Shown here: positions 40,115 to 49,039 of the stretch, one piece after another
Layout of the letters: every line of letters starts with the position of its first letter
How positions within the stretch are numbered: position 1 is the first letter of the stretch
Assembly (NCBI RefSeq): GCF_027941835.1
Contig: NZ_CP116005.1
Location: 3,053,501 to 3,117,500, forward strand
Direction of reading: 5' to 3'
Origin: Sphingosinicella microcystinivorans
GTDB taxonomy: Bacteria > Pseudomonadota > Alphaproteobacteria > Sphingomonadales > Sphingomonadaceae
Length of the DNA: 64,000 nucleotides
Position numbers and translations under genes: made by a program
The notes under the pieces: model-generated
Told to the model about the DNA's origin: nothing
The model's database searches: none
The model's input: the letters and a program-made list of their open reading frames with translations, nothing else

Positions 40115-41545
40115 TTGACCGACACGGCGATGATCGAGAACCGGACCTTCGACGAGATCAGGGTGGGCGACACCGCAAGCGTCGTCCGGACGCTCGGCGA
40201 GGCGGACATCCAGCTTTTCGCGCTGGTCTCGGGCGACGTGAACCCGGCGCATCTCGATGCGGCGTTCGCGGCGACCGACACGTTCCGCCGGGTGATCGCG
40301 CATGGCATGTGGGGCGGCGGGCTGATCTCCGCCGTTCTCGGCACCGAGCTTCCGGGGGCGGGCACGATCTACCTCGGCCAGTCGCTGCGCTTCGCGCGGC
40401 CGGTGGGGCTCGGCGACACCATCACCGCGTCCGTGACGGTGAAGGAGAAGCGGCCGGAGAAGGCCGTCGTCATCCTCGATTGCCGCTGCACCAACCAGAA
40501 CGGCGAGGACGTCGTCACGGGCGAGGCCGAGGTCATCGCGCCGACGGAAAAGGTGCGGCTTCCGCGCATGGAGCTGCCCGAGGTGCGGATCAGCGACCAT
40601 GACGGCTACAGGAAGCTGATCGAGATGACGCGGGTCGGCGACCCCGTGCCGACCGCCGTCGCGCACCCGTGCAGCGCCGCGGCCATCGCCGCCGCCGCCG
40701 ATGCGGCGGAGGCGGGGCTGATCGTGCCGATCCTCGTGGGGCCGGAAGCGAAGATCCGTGCCGCCGCCGAGGCCGCGGGCAAGGACATATCGGCATTCCG
40801 TCTCGTTCCCGCACCGCACAGCCACGCGGCGGCGGCCGAGGCCGTCGCGCTGGTCCGCTCCGGCGAGGCGAAGCTGCTGATGAAGGGATCGCTGCACACC
40901 GACGAGATGATGGGCGCGATCGTGCCCTCGGCGACGGGCCTGCGCACCGAGCGCCGCATCAGCCACGCCTATCTGATGGACGTGCCCGAGCACCCGACGC
41001 CGCTCATCATCACCGACGCCGCCATCAACATCGAGCCGACGCTGGCCGAGAAGGCCGACATCATCCGCAACGCCATCGACCTTGCCCACGTGATCGGCAT
41101 CGCGGCGCCGAAGGTGGCGATCCTCTCGGCGACGGAAAGCGTAAACCCCGCGATCCGCTCGACGCTCGACGCCGCGGCGCTCTGCAAGATGGCGGACCGG
41201 GGCCAGATCACCGGCGGCGTGCTCGACGGGCCTCTCGCGCTCGACAATGCGATCAGCGAGGCGGCGGCGAAGGAGAAGGGCATCGTCTCCCCGGTCGCGG
41301 GCAAGGCCGAGATCCTCGTCGTGCCCAATCTGGAGGCGGGGAACATGCTGGCGAAGCAGCTCACCTTCCTCGGCGGCGCCGACGCGGCGGGCGTGGTGCT
41401 CGGCACGCGGGTGCCGATCATCCTGACGAGCCGCGCGGATCTGCTGCGCACCCGGCTTGCTTCCTGCGCGGTCGCCGTGCTGCTGGCGCGCGCGGCGACG
41501 AAAGCAGCGCCGGGGCTGGCAGTATCGGGCGCGTCCGGCGCATGA
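40115..41545 (+). CDS. Bifunctional MaoC-like enoyl-CoA hydratase / phosphate acyltransferase
   Basis: 476-residue fusion. Residues 1 to about 150 are a MaoC hot-dog domain (SGDVNPAHLDAAFAA, HGMWGGGLISAVLGTELPG). Residues from about 165 are a phosphate acetyl/butyryltransferase (RSGEAKLLMKGSLHTDEMM, ISHAYLMDVP, ADIIRNAIDLAHVIG, GGADAAGVVLGTRVPIILTSRAD). It would turn acyl-CoA into acyl phosphate, possibly after hydration of an enoyl-CoA. This architecture is known (PRK08190). A TTG at 40115 has GGAG eight bases upstream; ATG 40130 lacks one. It overlaps ackA by four bases, giving a substrate-level ATP pathway. Confidence 0.9.
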   Translation: MTDTAMIENRTFDEIRVGDTASVVRTLGEADIQLFALVSGDVNPAHLDAAFAATDTFRRVIAHGMWGGGLISAVLGTELPGAGTIYLGQSLRFARPVGLGDTITASVTVKEKRPEKAVVILDCRCTNQNGEDVVTGEAEVIAPTEKVRLPRMELPEVRISDHDGYRKLIEMTRVGDPVPTAVAHPCSAAAIAAAADAAEAGLIVPILVGPEAKIRAAAEAAGKDISAFRLVPAPHSHAAAAEAVALVRSGEAKLLMKGSLHTDEMMGAIVPSATGLRTERRISHAYLMDVPEHPTPLIITDAAINIEPTLAEKADIIRNAIDLAHVIGIAAPKVAILSATESVNPAIRSTLDAAALCKMADRGQITGGVLDGPLALDNAISEAAAKEKGIVSPVAGKAEILVVPNLEAGNMLAKQLTFLGGADAAGVVLGTRVPIILTSRADLLRTRLASCAVAVLLARAATKAAPGLAVSGASGA

Positions 41546-42729
41546 AGGCCGTCGTCAGCCTCAATTCGGGCTCGTCCAGCATCAAGTTTGCATTGTTCAC
41601 ATTGGACGATGAGGGCGCGCCCGTCCTTTCCGCGGGCGGCAAGATCGAGGGGATCGGCATCGCGCCGCGCCTCGTCGCGCGCAGCGTGGACGGCAGCGTC
41701 GTGCTCGACCGCGACTGGGCGGGCGGCGTGGGCCTCGGCCACGCTGCACTGCTCGAAGACCTGTTCGGCTGGGCGGGGGGACATCTCGAAGGCTACGAGG
41801 TGCTCGCCATCGGCCACCGCGTCGTCCACGGCGGCACCGACTTCGCCGCGCCCCGGCGGGTGGACGACGCCTTGCTCGCCGCGCTGGAGACGCTCTGCCC
41901 GCTCGCGCCGCTGCACCAGCCGCACAACCTCGCCGCGATCCGCGCCATCGCCGCGCTGCGCCCCGACCTGCCGCAGATCGCGTGCTTCGATACCGCTTTC
42001 CACCACGACCGGCCCGAGCTTGCCACCCGGCTCGCCATCCCGCGCGAACTGCACGCGCAGGGTATCCGGCGCTACGGCTTCCACGGCCTCTCCTACGAAT
42101 ATATCGCGCGGCGGCTCGCGGAGATCGACCCGGAGACGGCGAAGGGCAGGGTGATCGCGGCGCACCTCGGCAACGGCGCGAGCCTCTGCGCGATGCGCGG
42201 CGGCCGCAGCGTCGACACGACGATGGGCTTCACCGCGCTCGACGGGCTGATGATGGGCACGCGCTGCGGCAGCATCGACCCCGGCGTCGTGCTGCATCTC
42301 CAGACGCAGATGGGCATGAGCGCGGCGGAGGTGGAGCAGATGCTCTACAGGAAGTCGGGGCTGCTCGGCGTGTCCGGCGTCTCCAGCGACATGCGGGCGC
42401 TTTCGGAAAGCGCGTCACCTGACGCCGAGGAAGCGATCGCGCTGTTCGTATGGCGCGCGGCGCGCGAGGCGGGCGCGCTGATCGCCTGCATCGAAGGGCT
42501 CGACGGCCTCGTCTTCACGGCCGGGATCGGCGAGAACCACGCTGCCGTGCGCGCGCGGATCTGCGCGCGTCTGGCGTGGGCCGGAATCGAGATCGACGCT
42601 GACGCGAACGCCCGCAACGCGGAGCGCATCAGCACGCCGGGGAGCCGCATCGCCGTGTATGTGATTCCGACCGACGAGGAACGCATGATCGCGCTCCACA
42701 CGCTGAACGTGGTGAAGGCGGCGGCCTGA
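41542..42729 (+). CDS. ackA: Acetate kinase (acetate/propionate kinase family)
   Basis: 395-residue ASKHA-fold kinase converting acyl phosphate and ADP to the acid and ATP. The signatures are SLNSGSSSIKFALF (N-terminal), HRVVHGG, FDTAFH, RYGFHGLSYEYIA, HLGNGASLCA with MGFTALDGLMMGTRCGSIDP, and FTAGIGENHAAVR. The start ATG at 41542 overlaps the MaoC-Pta stop, so both are made together. Substrate breadth (acetate, propionate or butyrate) cannot be fixed from sequence. Confidence 0.95.
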   Translation: MKAVVSLNSGSSSIKFALFTLDDEGAPVLSAGGKIEGIGIAPRLVARSVDGSVVLDRDWAGGVGLGHAALLEDLFGWAGGHLEGYEVLAIGHRVVHGGTDFAAPRRVDDALLAALETLCPLAPLHQPHNLAAIRAIAALRPDLPQIACFDTAFHHDRPELATRLAIPRELHAQGIRRYGFHGLSYEYIARRLAEIDPETAKGRVIAAHLGNGASLCAMRGGRSVDTTMGFTALDGLMMGTRCGSIDPGVVLHLQTQMGMSAAEVEQMLYRKSGLLGVSGVSSDMRALSESASPDAEEAIALFVWRAAREAGALIACIEGLDGLVFTAGIGENHAAVRARICARLAWAGIEIDADANARNAERISTPGSRIAVYVIPTDEERMIALHTLNVVKAAA

Positions 42730-42753
42730 GGGCCGAACGCGGCGGCGCGAAAC

Positions 42754-42846
42754 TGGCGGAGACGGAGGGATTCGAACCCTCGATACGGGTTAACCCCGTA
42801 TGGCGGTTTAGCAAACCGCTGGTTTCAGCCACTCACCCACGTCTCC
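42754..42846 (-). tRNA. tRNA-Ser (anticodon GCU)
   Basis: A 93-base type II tRNA on the minus strand. Acceptor GGAGAC pairs with GTCTCC, the discriminator is G and CCA is encoded (complement of 42754-42756). The anticodon arm GCGGT-TTGCTAA-ACCGC shows GCT at complement 42810-42812. A long variable arm (TACGGGGTTAACCCGTA) and the T arm GGTTCGAATCC fit tRNA-Ser. Confidence 0.96.
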
Positions 42847-42884
42847 AGCCGAAGGCGCGGCTATAGCGAAGCCGCTCGCCGCGT

Positions 42885-43955
42885 TCAACTCATGTTGTGA
42901 CGGCCATTTGCCTTCAGCGTGTCGACGATCCGCTTGACGTCCTGCGCACGCTCGTTGGCGACGACGAGGACGGCGTCGCCGGTGGCGATGATGGTGACAT
43001 TGGAGACGCCGACGGCGGCTATAAGTGGGCCTTCGCTGCGGATCAGGCAGTTCGCGGTATCGAGCGCGAGCACGTCGCCGCCCACGGCGTTGCCGCCGTC
43101 GTCGCGCGGCAGCTGTTCGAGGAGCGCGCCGAATGCGCCGATGTCCGACCAGCCCATCTCGACGGGGACGACGGCGACGCGATCGGCCTTTTCCATCACG
43201 GCATAGTCGATGCTGTCCGACGGGGAGGCGAGGAAGCTCGCGCTGTCCGGGCGGATGATGTGGCCTTCGGCCGCGGCCGCCGCGATGGCGCGGCGCGCGG
43301 CGGCCTCGATTTCCGGCGCGTGGCGGCGCAGTTCCGCGAGGAAGCTGCCGGCGCGCAGCAGGAAGATGCCCGCGTTCCAGCAGAAGCGGCCGGTTTCGAG
43401 ATACGCTTTCGCGGTCTCGAGGGGCGGCTTCTCGACGAAACGGGCGACGCGCTGCACGCCCTCCGCGAGGGGTTCGGCGCTTTCGATATAGCCGTATCCC
43501 GTCTCCGGGCGGTCGGGCGTGATACCGAACGTGACCAGCCAGCCGTCCGCCGCGAGCGGCTGCGCCCGGGCGATCGCGGCCCGGAAGGCCTCGACATCGT
43601 TGATGATGTGGTCGGACGGCATGACGAGCATGAGTTCGTCCTCGGCGAGCAGGAGCGCGGCGAGCGCGACCGCGGGCGCGGTGTTCCGGCCCGCGGGCTC
43701 CAGCACGATCGCGCGCGGCGAGACGCCGATTTCGGCGAGCTGCGCCTCGATCCCGGAGAGGTGGGCCTCCCCGGCGACGATGAGCGGCGCGGCGAAGCCG
43801 TTTTCCGGGGGCGCACGCCGCGCCGCCGACTGGATCAGCGTCTCGGGCCCCAGAAGGCGCAGCAGCTGCTTGGGGCTCGCATTGCGGGACAGCGGCCAGA
43901 GGCGGGTTCCGGCGCCGCCGGAAAGGATAACGGGCGTGGTTTGCACTTTGTTCAC
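42885..43955 (-). CDS. manC: Mannose-1-phosphate guanylyltransferase (pyrophosphorylase domain only)
   Basis: 356-residue nucleotidyltransferase making GDP-mannose from GTP and mannose-1-phosphate. The N-terminal loop VILSGGAGTRLWPLSRNASPKQ binds GTP; VMPSDHIIND, FVEKPP, WNAGIFLLRAGS and EMGWSDIGAF are the other signatures. It lacks the C-terminal cupin isomerase domain of bifunctional AlgA/ManC. The start is GTG 43955; a second GTG at 43946 also has AAGGCGG upstream. It is divergent from the EpsB_2-type sugar transferase gene, so GDP-mannose may feed that exopolysaccharide. Confidence 0.92.
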   Translation of the reverse strand: MNKVQTTPVILSGGAGTRLWPLSRNASPKQLLRLLGPETLIQSAARRAPPENGFAAPLIVAGEAHLSGIEAQLAEIGVSPRAIVLEPAGRNTAPAVALAALLLAEDELMLVMPSDHIINDVEAFRAAIARAQPLAADGWLVTFGITPDRPETGYGYIESAEPLAEGVQRVARFVEKPPLETAKAYLETGRFCWNAGIFLLRAGSFLAELRRHAPEIEAAARRAIAAAAAEGHIIRPDSASFLASPSDSIDYAVMEKADRVAVVPVEMGWSDIGAFGALLEQLPRDDGGNAVGGDVLALDTANCLIRSEGPLIAAVGVSNVTIIATGDAVLVVANERAQDVKRIVDTLKANGRHNMS

Positions 43956-44053
43956 CGCCTTGTTCTACCTCCACAGCCTATAGGTCCGTGTCGCGGCGGC
44001 CCACAAGCGGCGCCGAAACACGGTCCGGCGCATCGCCGCCATAAATCCGTCGC

Positions 44054-44069
44054 TGGCGCGTTCCTGGCA
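44054..44069 (+). promoter_or_regulatory. Candidate sigma-54 promoter of the EpsB_2-prsKRT locus
   Basis: TGGCGCG-TTCC-TGGCA fits the -24/-12 consensus TGGCACR-N4-TTGCW with two mismatches and keeps the essential GG-N10-GC spacing. It lies 65 bases before the sugar transferase start. TGT-N11-ACA, resembling enhancer-protein sites, occurs at 43989-44005. In GC-rich DNA such a match can arise by chance, and the distal motif seen at both PEP-CTERM promoters is not present at the same distance. Confidence 0.45.
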
Positions 44070-44133
44070 AGCTATTGTAAAGTGTTGGCAAAGCAGGGGG
44101 ACAGTCGAAGCCGATGAGCAGGGGTGGCCGCGT

Positions 44134-45522
44134 TTGATCCGACTCTTCAACCATTATCTCCCGCGTCCGTTGCTTATCCTCGGCCTCGTCGAGATCGTGC
44201 TGATCTATCTTTCGGTGCAGGCCGCGTGGCTTTTCCGCGCCCAGCAGATCGACATGGACCCGGGCAACGTCCTGGCGCGCGCGCCGCAGTTCGGGCTCTA
44301 TGCGGCGACGGTCTACCTCGTGATGCTCGGCATCGGCGCCTACCAGATGGACTGTTTCCGGTCGCTGCGCATGGCGATGAGCCGCATCGCCGTGGCGATG
44401 CTGGTCAGCATCACCGCGATCTCGGTGATCCTGTTCTTCTTCCCGGACGTCGATCTTTGGCGGTCGGTCGTTCTCTATGCCATCGCGCTCACCTTCGTGG
44501 TGATCTTCGCGTGGCGGGTCCTCATGTCGCAGATCATGAAGTGGAAGAGCTTCCGCTTCCGCGTGCTGATCATCGGCGCCGGGCAGCGCGGCGGGCGCCT
44601 CGCGCGCGCGTCGGAGGCCCCGGACTCGAACTTCACCGCCGCCGCCGTGGTGCGGCTCACCGATACCGGTAACGTGATCGACAATGCGCTCGCGATCGAT
44701 TCGGTGCCTTCGCTCGTCGACCTGTGCGAACGCCTGCGCATCGACGAGGTCGTGCTGGCACTCGACGAGCGGCGCGGCGCGGCGCCCAGCGAAAAGCTCC
44801 TCGAGGTGAAGCTGGCGGGCTTTCCGGTCTCGGAGATCAGCAGTTTCCTCGAACGGCAGACCGGGCGCGTCGACCTGCGCTCGATCTCGCCCTCCTGGCT
44901 GATCTATTCCGACGGCTTTCTGGGCGCTGAGCCGCTCGCGATCATGCTGAAGCGGCTGTTCGACATTACCGCGAGCCTCATCCTGCTCGTGCTTGCGTCG
45001 CCCATCCTCGTCGTGGCCGCGCTCGCCGTGAAGCTCACCAGCAGGGGCGACATCTTCTACCGGCAGGAGCGTGTCGGCCAGTTCGGGAAGACCTTCAACG
45101 TCGTGAAGTTCCGCTCCATGGTGGCGGATGCCGAAAAGGACGGGAAAGCGCAGTGGGCAAAGTCCGGCGATCCGCGCGTGACGCCGGTCGGCCGCATCCT
45201 CCGCACCACGCGAATCGACGAGATTCCGCAGATCTACAATGTGCTCACGGGCGACATGAGCTTCGTGGGCCCCCGCCCGGAACGGCCGGTGTTCGTGGAG
45301 GAGCTGGCGGCCGAAATCCCGTACTACCGTGAACGGCACATCGTGAAGCCGGGCATCACCGGATGGGCGCAGCTCAACTATCCCTACGGCGCGAGCGTGA
45401 TGGACGCGCGCCACAAGCTCGAATACGACCTCTACTACATCAAGAACTACAGCCTGTTCCTCGACCTTCTCATCCTGATCCAGACGGTCCGCGTCGTCGT
45501 CTGGCAGGACGGGGTGCGCTAG
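44134..45522 (+). CDS. XrtA/PEP-CTERM system-associated sugar transferase (EpsB_2, TIGR03013-like)
   Basis: 462-residue polyprenyl-phosphate sugar-1-phosphate transferase that starts exopolysaccharide repeat units at the inner membrane. Four N-terminal helices (about residues 12-130) are followed by a Rossmann-like region (VLIIGAGQRGGRLA), a membrane re-entry segment near 280, and the bacterial sugar transferase domain (FYRQERVGQFGKTFNVVKFRSM, RTTRIDEIPQIYNVLTGDMSFVGPRPERPVF, PGITGWAQLNYPYG). The N-terminus IRLFNHYLPRPLL and the linkage to prsK-prsR place it in the exosortase-associated group. The start is TTG 44134 with AGGGG upstream; no in-frame ATG lies nearby. Confidence 0.9.
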   Translation: MIRLFNHYLPRPLLILGLVEIVLIYLSVQAAWLFRAQQIDMDPGNVLARAPQFGLYAATVYLVMLGIGAYQMDCFRSLRMAMSRIAVAMLVSITAISVILFFFPDVDLWRSVVLYAIALTFVVIFAWRVLMSQIMKWKSFRFRVLIIGAGQRGGRLARASEAPDSNFTAAAVVRLTDTGNVIDNALAIDSVPSLVDLCERLRIDEVVLALDERRGAAPSEKLLEVKLAGFPVSEISSFLERQTGRVDLRSISPSWLIYSDGFLGAEPLAIMLKRLFDITASLILLVLASPILVVAALAVKLTSRGDIFYRQERVGQFGKTFNVVKFRSMVADAEKDGKAQWAKSGDPRVTPVGRILRTTRIDEIPQIYNVLTGDMSFVGPRPERPVFVEELAAEIPYYRERHIVKPGITGWAQLNYPYGASVMDARHKLEYDLYYIKNYSLFLDLLILIQTVRVVVWQDGVR

Positions 45523-45526
45523 CGCC

Positions 45527-47605
45527 GTGCCCGCGGAAAGCGACGTCAGCGCTTTCAGCCACAGCGTGGCGGCGATCGGCTATCTGCTGCTCGCCGGCCT
45601 GCTGATCTTTCGCCGGCCGCAATCGCCCGCGGACTGGTGGCTGGTGGGCGCCTCGCTGGCGACGGCGCTGTGGGCGGTTCTCGTCGTCCTTGTTCCCGCC
45701 GTTCGCCCCGAACTCACGGTGCTGGTCTCGATCGCGGAAACGCTGCGCTCGGCGACGTGGGCCATTTTCGCGGCGGTTCTCGTCATCAGCAACTGGCAGG
45801 ACACGGCCCACAATCCCTCGCGCAGCGTCCTCATCGCGCTCGCCGTCGTCGTGGCGCTGCAAATGGCGGGCGACGTGTGGAGTCTGGCGCGAGGCGCCGC
45901 CGTTCCGGAGTGGCTGCAGTATTTCTTCACGATGGGGCGCCTTGCCGTCGCCATCGGCGGGCTGGTGCTGACGCACAACGTCTATGTGAACTCGGCGCCC
46001 TCCAACCGCTGGAGCATCCGCCTGCTCTGCATCGCGCTCGCCGGGATCTTCGCCTACGACCTCAATCTCTACACGCTGTTCCTGCTCGACCGGACGATGG
46101 GGCCGGACCTCGTCGAGGTGCGCGGGCTCGTGAACGCGCTGGTCCTGCCGCTCATCTACCTGTCCGCCGCGCGCAACCGGGGGCTCCGGCTCCAGGTGTC
46201 GCGGCAGGCGGCGTTCCATACGTTGTCGCTCGGCGCCATCGGGCTCTACCTCGTGCTCATGTCGCTGGCGGGCTACGGCTTGCGACTGGTCGGCGGAGAC
46301 TGGGGGCGGCTGCTCCAGATCAGCTTCATCTTCGCAGCGGCGGTGCTCGCGGCGGTCATCCTGTTCTCGGGCCGCGCGCGGGCGTGGCTGCGTGTCCAGA
46401 TCAACAAGCATTTCTTCGCCTACAAATACGATTACCGGCAGGAATGGCTGCGTTTCGTGAACACGGTCTCGAGTTCGGGGCCGGGCCTCGGCGCGCTTCA
46501 CGTGCGCGTCGTGCAGGCCGCGTGCGAACCCGTGGATTCGCCCGGCGGCGCGCTGTTCATCGCCGGGGAGGACGACAGCTTCGCACATCTCGCGCGCTGG
46601 AACTACCGGACTCTGCTGCCAGGGCATATCGAGGGCGCCGCGCGCCTCAAGGCGCACTTCGAGGCGAGCGGCCGTATCCTCGACATCGAGGAGCACCGCG
46701 CCGGCACCGGGGCGGTGCGGCTGCCCCAATGGCTGATCGAGGACCCGCAGGCGTGGCTGCTTGTGCCGCTGATCCACATCGACGAGGCGATCGGTTTCAT
46801 CCTCATCGAGCGGCCGCTGACGCAGCGCGAGCTGAACTGGGAGGATTTCGACATCCTCCGCACCGTGGGCCGGCAGGCGGCGAGCTATGTCGCCGAGGCG
46901 GCGGCGCTTGCGAAGATCGCGGAATCGCGCAAGTTCGACGAGTTCAACCGGCGCTTCGCCTTCATCATGCACGATCTCAAGAACCTGGTGAGCCAGCTGA
47001 GCCTCGTTGCGCGCAACGCCGAGCGCCACGCCGACAATCCGGAGTTCCGGGCGGACATGATCGCGACGCTGCAAAGCTCGGTCGCCAAGATGAACGATCT
47101 GCTGGCGCGCCTCTCGCAGCAGAGCGTGCAGGGCGGGGCGTCTGCCGACACGTTCGATGTCGGCCATGCAGTTGCGTCGGTGGCGACGGCTGCGCGCCGT
47201 TCGTGGCCGGAAATAGCCGTCGAGGGCGATGCGGAGACCGTCACGGCGAAGGGAGCGGCTGACCGTTTCGAGCAGGTGCTGACCCATCTCGTTCAGAATG
47301 CGGTCGATGCGAGCGCGCCGGGCAGCCCCGTGACCATCGCGGTGGAGCCGGGCGACATCGTGCGCGTGCATGTTCGCGACCGCGGCCGCGGCATGAGCGC
47401 CGACTTCATCCGCGACGAACTCTTCGCACCCTTCAAGTCGACCAAATCGGGGGGCTTTGGTATAGGCGCATTCGAGGCGCGGGAAATGACACGGGAAATG
47501 GGCGGTAAACTCCTGGTTGAAAGCGAACCGGGCGTGGGGAGCTGCTTTACGATCGAGCTTCCCGCCGCGGCCGCGCGGCAGGAAGCGAACAGGCGGGAAG
47601 GCTGA
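45527..47605 (+). CDS. prsK: XrtA/PEP-CTERM system histidine kinase PrsK
   Basis: 692-residue membrane sensor kinase. About eight N-terminal hydrophobic helices (residues 12-300) form the sensor, followed by a GAF-like domain (about 315-460), the phospho-acceptor box FIMHDLKNLVSQL with His482, and an ATPase domain (HLVQNAVDAS, RDRGRGMS, FGIGAFEAREMTREMGG). This architecture is PrsK (TIGR02916). Its signal is unknown. The start is GTG 45527, four bases after the sugar transferase stop; prsR begins right after its stop codon. Confidence 0.93.
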   Translation: MPAESDVSAFSHSVAAIGYLLLAGLLIFRRPQSPADWWLVGASLATALWAVLVVLVPAVRPELTVLVSIAETLRSATWAIFAAVLVISNWQDTAHNPSRSVLIALAVVVALQMAGDVWSLARGAAVPEWLQYFFTMGRLAVAIGGLVLTHNVYVNSAPSNRWSIRLLCIALAGIFAYDLNLYTLFLLDRTMGPDLVEVRGLVNALVLPLIYLSAARNRGLRLQVSRQAAFHTLSLGAIGLYLVLMSLAGYGLRLVGGDWGRLLQISFIFAAAVLAAVILFSGRARAWLRVQINKHFFAYKYDYRQEWLRFVNTVSSSGPGLGALHVRVVQAACEPVDSPGGALFIAGEDDSFAHLARWNYRTLLPGHIEGAARLKAHFEASGRILDIEEHRAGTGAVRLPQWLIEDPQAWLLVPLIHIDEAIGFILIERPLTQRELNWEDFDILRTVGRQAASYVAEAAALAKIAESRKFDEFNRRFAFIMHDLKNLVSQLSLVARNAERHADNPEFRADMIATLQSSVAKMNDLLARLSQQSVQGGASADTFDVGHAVASVATAARRSWPEIAVEGDAETVTAKGAADRFEQVLTHLVQNAVDASAPGSPVTIAVEPGDIVRVHVRDRGRGMSADFIRDELFAPFKSTKSGGFGIGAFEAREMTREMGGKLLVESEPGVGSCFTIELPAAAARQEANRREG

Positions 47606-48961
47606 ATGGCGAACAAATCGGCACCGAAACTGCTGGTCGTCGAGGACGACGAGGGGCTGCAGCGCCAGCTCAAGTGGTCATACGAGGACTATGAGGTGCT
47701 CTGTGCGGGGGATCGCCGCGCCGCCATCGAGCTGCTGCGCGCTCACGAGCCGGTGGTGGTGACGCTCGATCTCGGCCTGCCGCCGGACCCGGACGGCACG
47801 ACCGAGGGCTTCGCCACGCTCGAGGAAATCCTGTCGCTGAAGCCCGACACCAAGGTCATCGTCGCCTCCGGCCACGGTGCGCGCGAGAGCGCGCTCCGGG
47901 CGATCGCGCTCGGCGCATACGATTTCTACCAGAAGCCGGTGGACATCGACCAGCTCGGCCTCATCGTGCAGCGGGCGTTCCATCTTCATGCGATCGAGAC
48001 GGAAAACCGCCTTCTCGGCGAACGCGACGGTCACGAGGCGCTCGGAGGGCTCATCACCAGTTCAGACAGTATGCTCCGGGTCTGCCGGATGATCGAGCGT
48101 GTCGCCAACACCGACGTTTCCGTCATGCTGCTCGGCGCGAGCGGTACCGGCAAGGAAGTGCTGGCGCGCGGGCTCCACGACAGCTCCGGGCGCAAGGGCG
48201 CGCCGTTCGTCGCGATCAACTGCGCGGCGATCCCCGAAAACCTCCTTGAGGCCGAGCTGTTCGGCTATGAAAAAGGCGCGTTTACCGGCGCGGTGAAGAC
48301 CACCGAGGGCAAGATCGAGCTTGCCGAGGGCGGCACGCTGTTCCTCGACGAGGTCGGCGACATTCCGCTGCCGTTGCAGGTGAAGCTGCTGCGCTTCCTT
48401 CAGGAGCGCGTGATCGAGCGAATCGGCGGCCGCAGGACGATCGCGGTCGACGTGCGCATCGTCTGCGCGACGCACCAGAACCTCGAGGCGATGATCGCGG
48501 AAGGCGCCTTCCGCGAAGACCTCTGGTACCGGCTCGCCGAGGTCGTCATCAAGATTCCGCCGCTTGCCGAGCGGCAGGGCGACGCCGTGCTGCTCTCCCA
48601 CCATTTCCTCCGCAAGTACGCCCGCGACATGAAGCGTCCGGTGAAGGGCTTCAACGCCGATGCGCTGGCGGCGATCGAGGCGTGGAAGTGGCCGGGAAAC
48701 GTGCGCGAGCTTGAAAACCGCATGAAACGCGCGGTGATCATGGCGGACAGCAGCCGGCTTTCCGCCGCGGACCTCGACCTTGCCGAAGTCGAGGACGACG
48801 ATTTCCTGAACCTCCGCGCCGCGCGTGAGCGGGCGGACCGAAATGCCATCCGCATGGCGCTGGCGCGTACCGAGTCCAACGTATCGAACGCGGCCAAGCT
48901 GCTCGGTGTCAGCAGGCCGACGCTTTATGATCTTCTGAAGCAATATAATATTGAGACCTGA
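47606..48961 (+). CDS. prsR: PEP-CTERM-box response regulator PrsR (sigma-54 activator)
   Basis: 451-residue NtrC-type regulator. The receiver domain (residues 8-130) has phospho-acceptor Asp55 in [10 protein letters not shown]. The AAA+ domain has Walker [16 protein letters not shown], the sigma-54 contact loop GAFTGA in [16 protein letters not shown], Walker [15 protein letters not shown] and the arginine-finger region. A Fis-type helix-turn-helix closes the protein ([27 protein letters not shown]). It matches PrsR (TIGR02915), expected to activate PEP-CTERM genes with RpoN. The sigma-54 promoters at 53229 and 61973 in this window are its most likely targets, which is inference. Confidence 0.94.
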   Translation: MANKSAPKLLVVEDDEGLQRQLKWSYEDYEVLCAGDRRAAIELLRAHEPVVVTLDLGLPPDPDGTTEGFATLEEILSLKPDTKVIVASGHGARESALRAIALGAYDFYQKPVDIDQLGLIVQRAFHLHAIETENRLLGERDGHEALGGLITSSDSMLRVCRMIERVANTDVSVMLLGASGTGKEVLARGLHDSSGRKGAPFVAINCAAIPENLLEAELFGYEKGAFTGAVKTTEGKIELAEGGTLFLDEVGDIPLPLQVKLLRFLQERVIERIGGRRTIAVDVRIVCATHQNLEAMIAEGAFREDLWYRLAEVVIKIPPLAERQGDAVLLSHHFLRKYARDMKRPVKGFNADALAAIEAWKWPGNVRELENRMKRAVIMADSSRLSAADLDLAEVEDDDFLNLRAARERADRNAIRMALARTESNVSNAAKLLGVSRPTLYDLLKQYNIET

Positions 48962-48970
48962 CGGTCATAA

Positions 48971-49010
48971 TGCCGTGGCCCACACAAAAAGGTCGCACGC
49001 GGCCACGGCA
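48971..49010 (+). other. Perfect 10-bp inverted repeat between prsR and prsT
   Basis: TGCCGTGGCC (48971-48980) and GGCCACGGCA (49001-49010) are exact reverse complements around a 20-base spacer, filling half of the 78-base gap. In RNA this would be a strong hairpin just after the prsR stop; there is no T tract, so it may limit read-through or protect the 3' end, or be a protein-binding site upstream of prsT. Confidence 0.6.
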
Positions 49011-49039
49011 AGTCGAACCGTCCTATCGAGGATAAAAAG

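Noticed and set aside
40026-40118. A 30-codon ORF whose stop overlaps the TTG start of the MaoC-Pta gene
   Set aside because: It could be a leader peptide, but there is no good ribosome site and the hairpin at 40069 runs through it. Not enough support.
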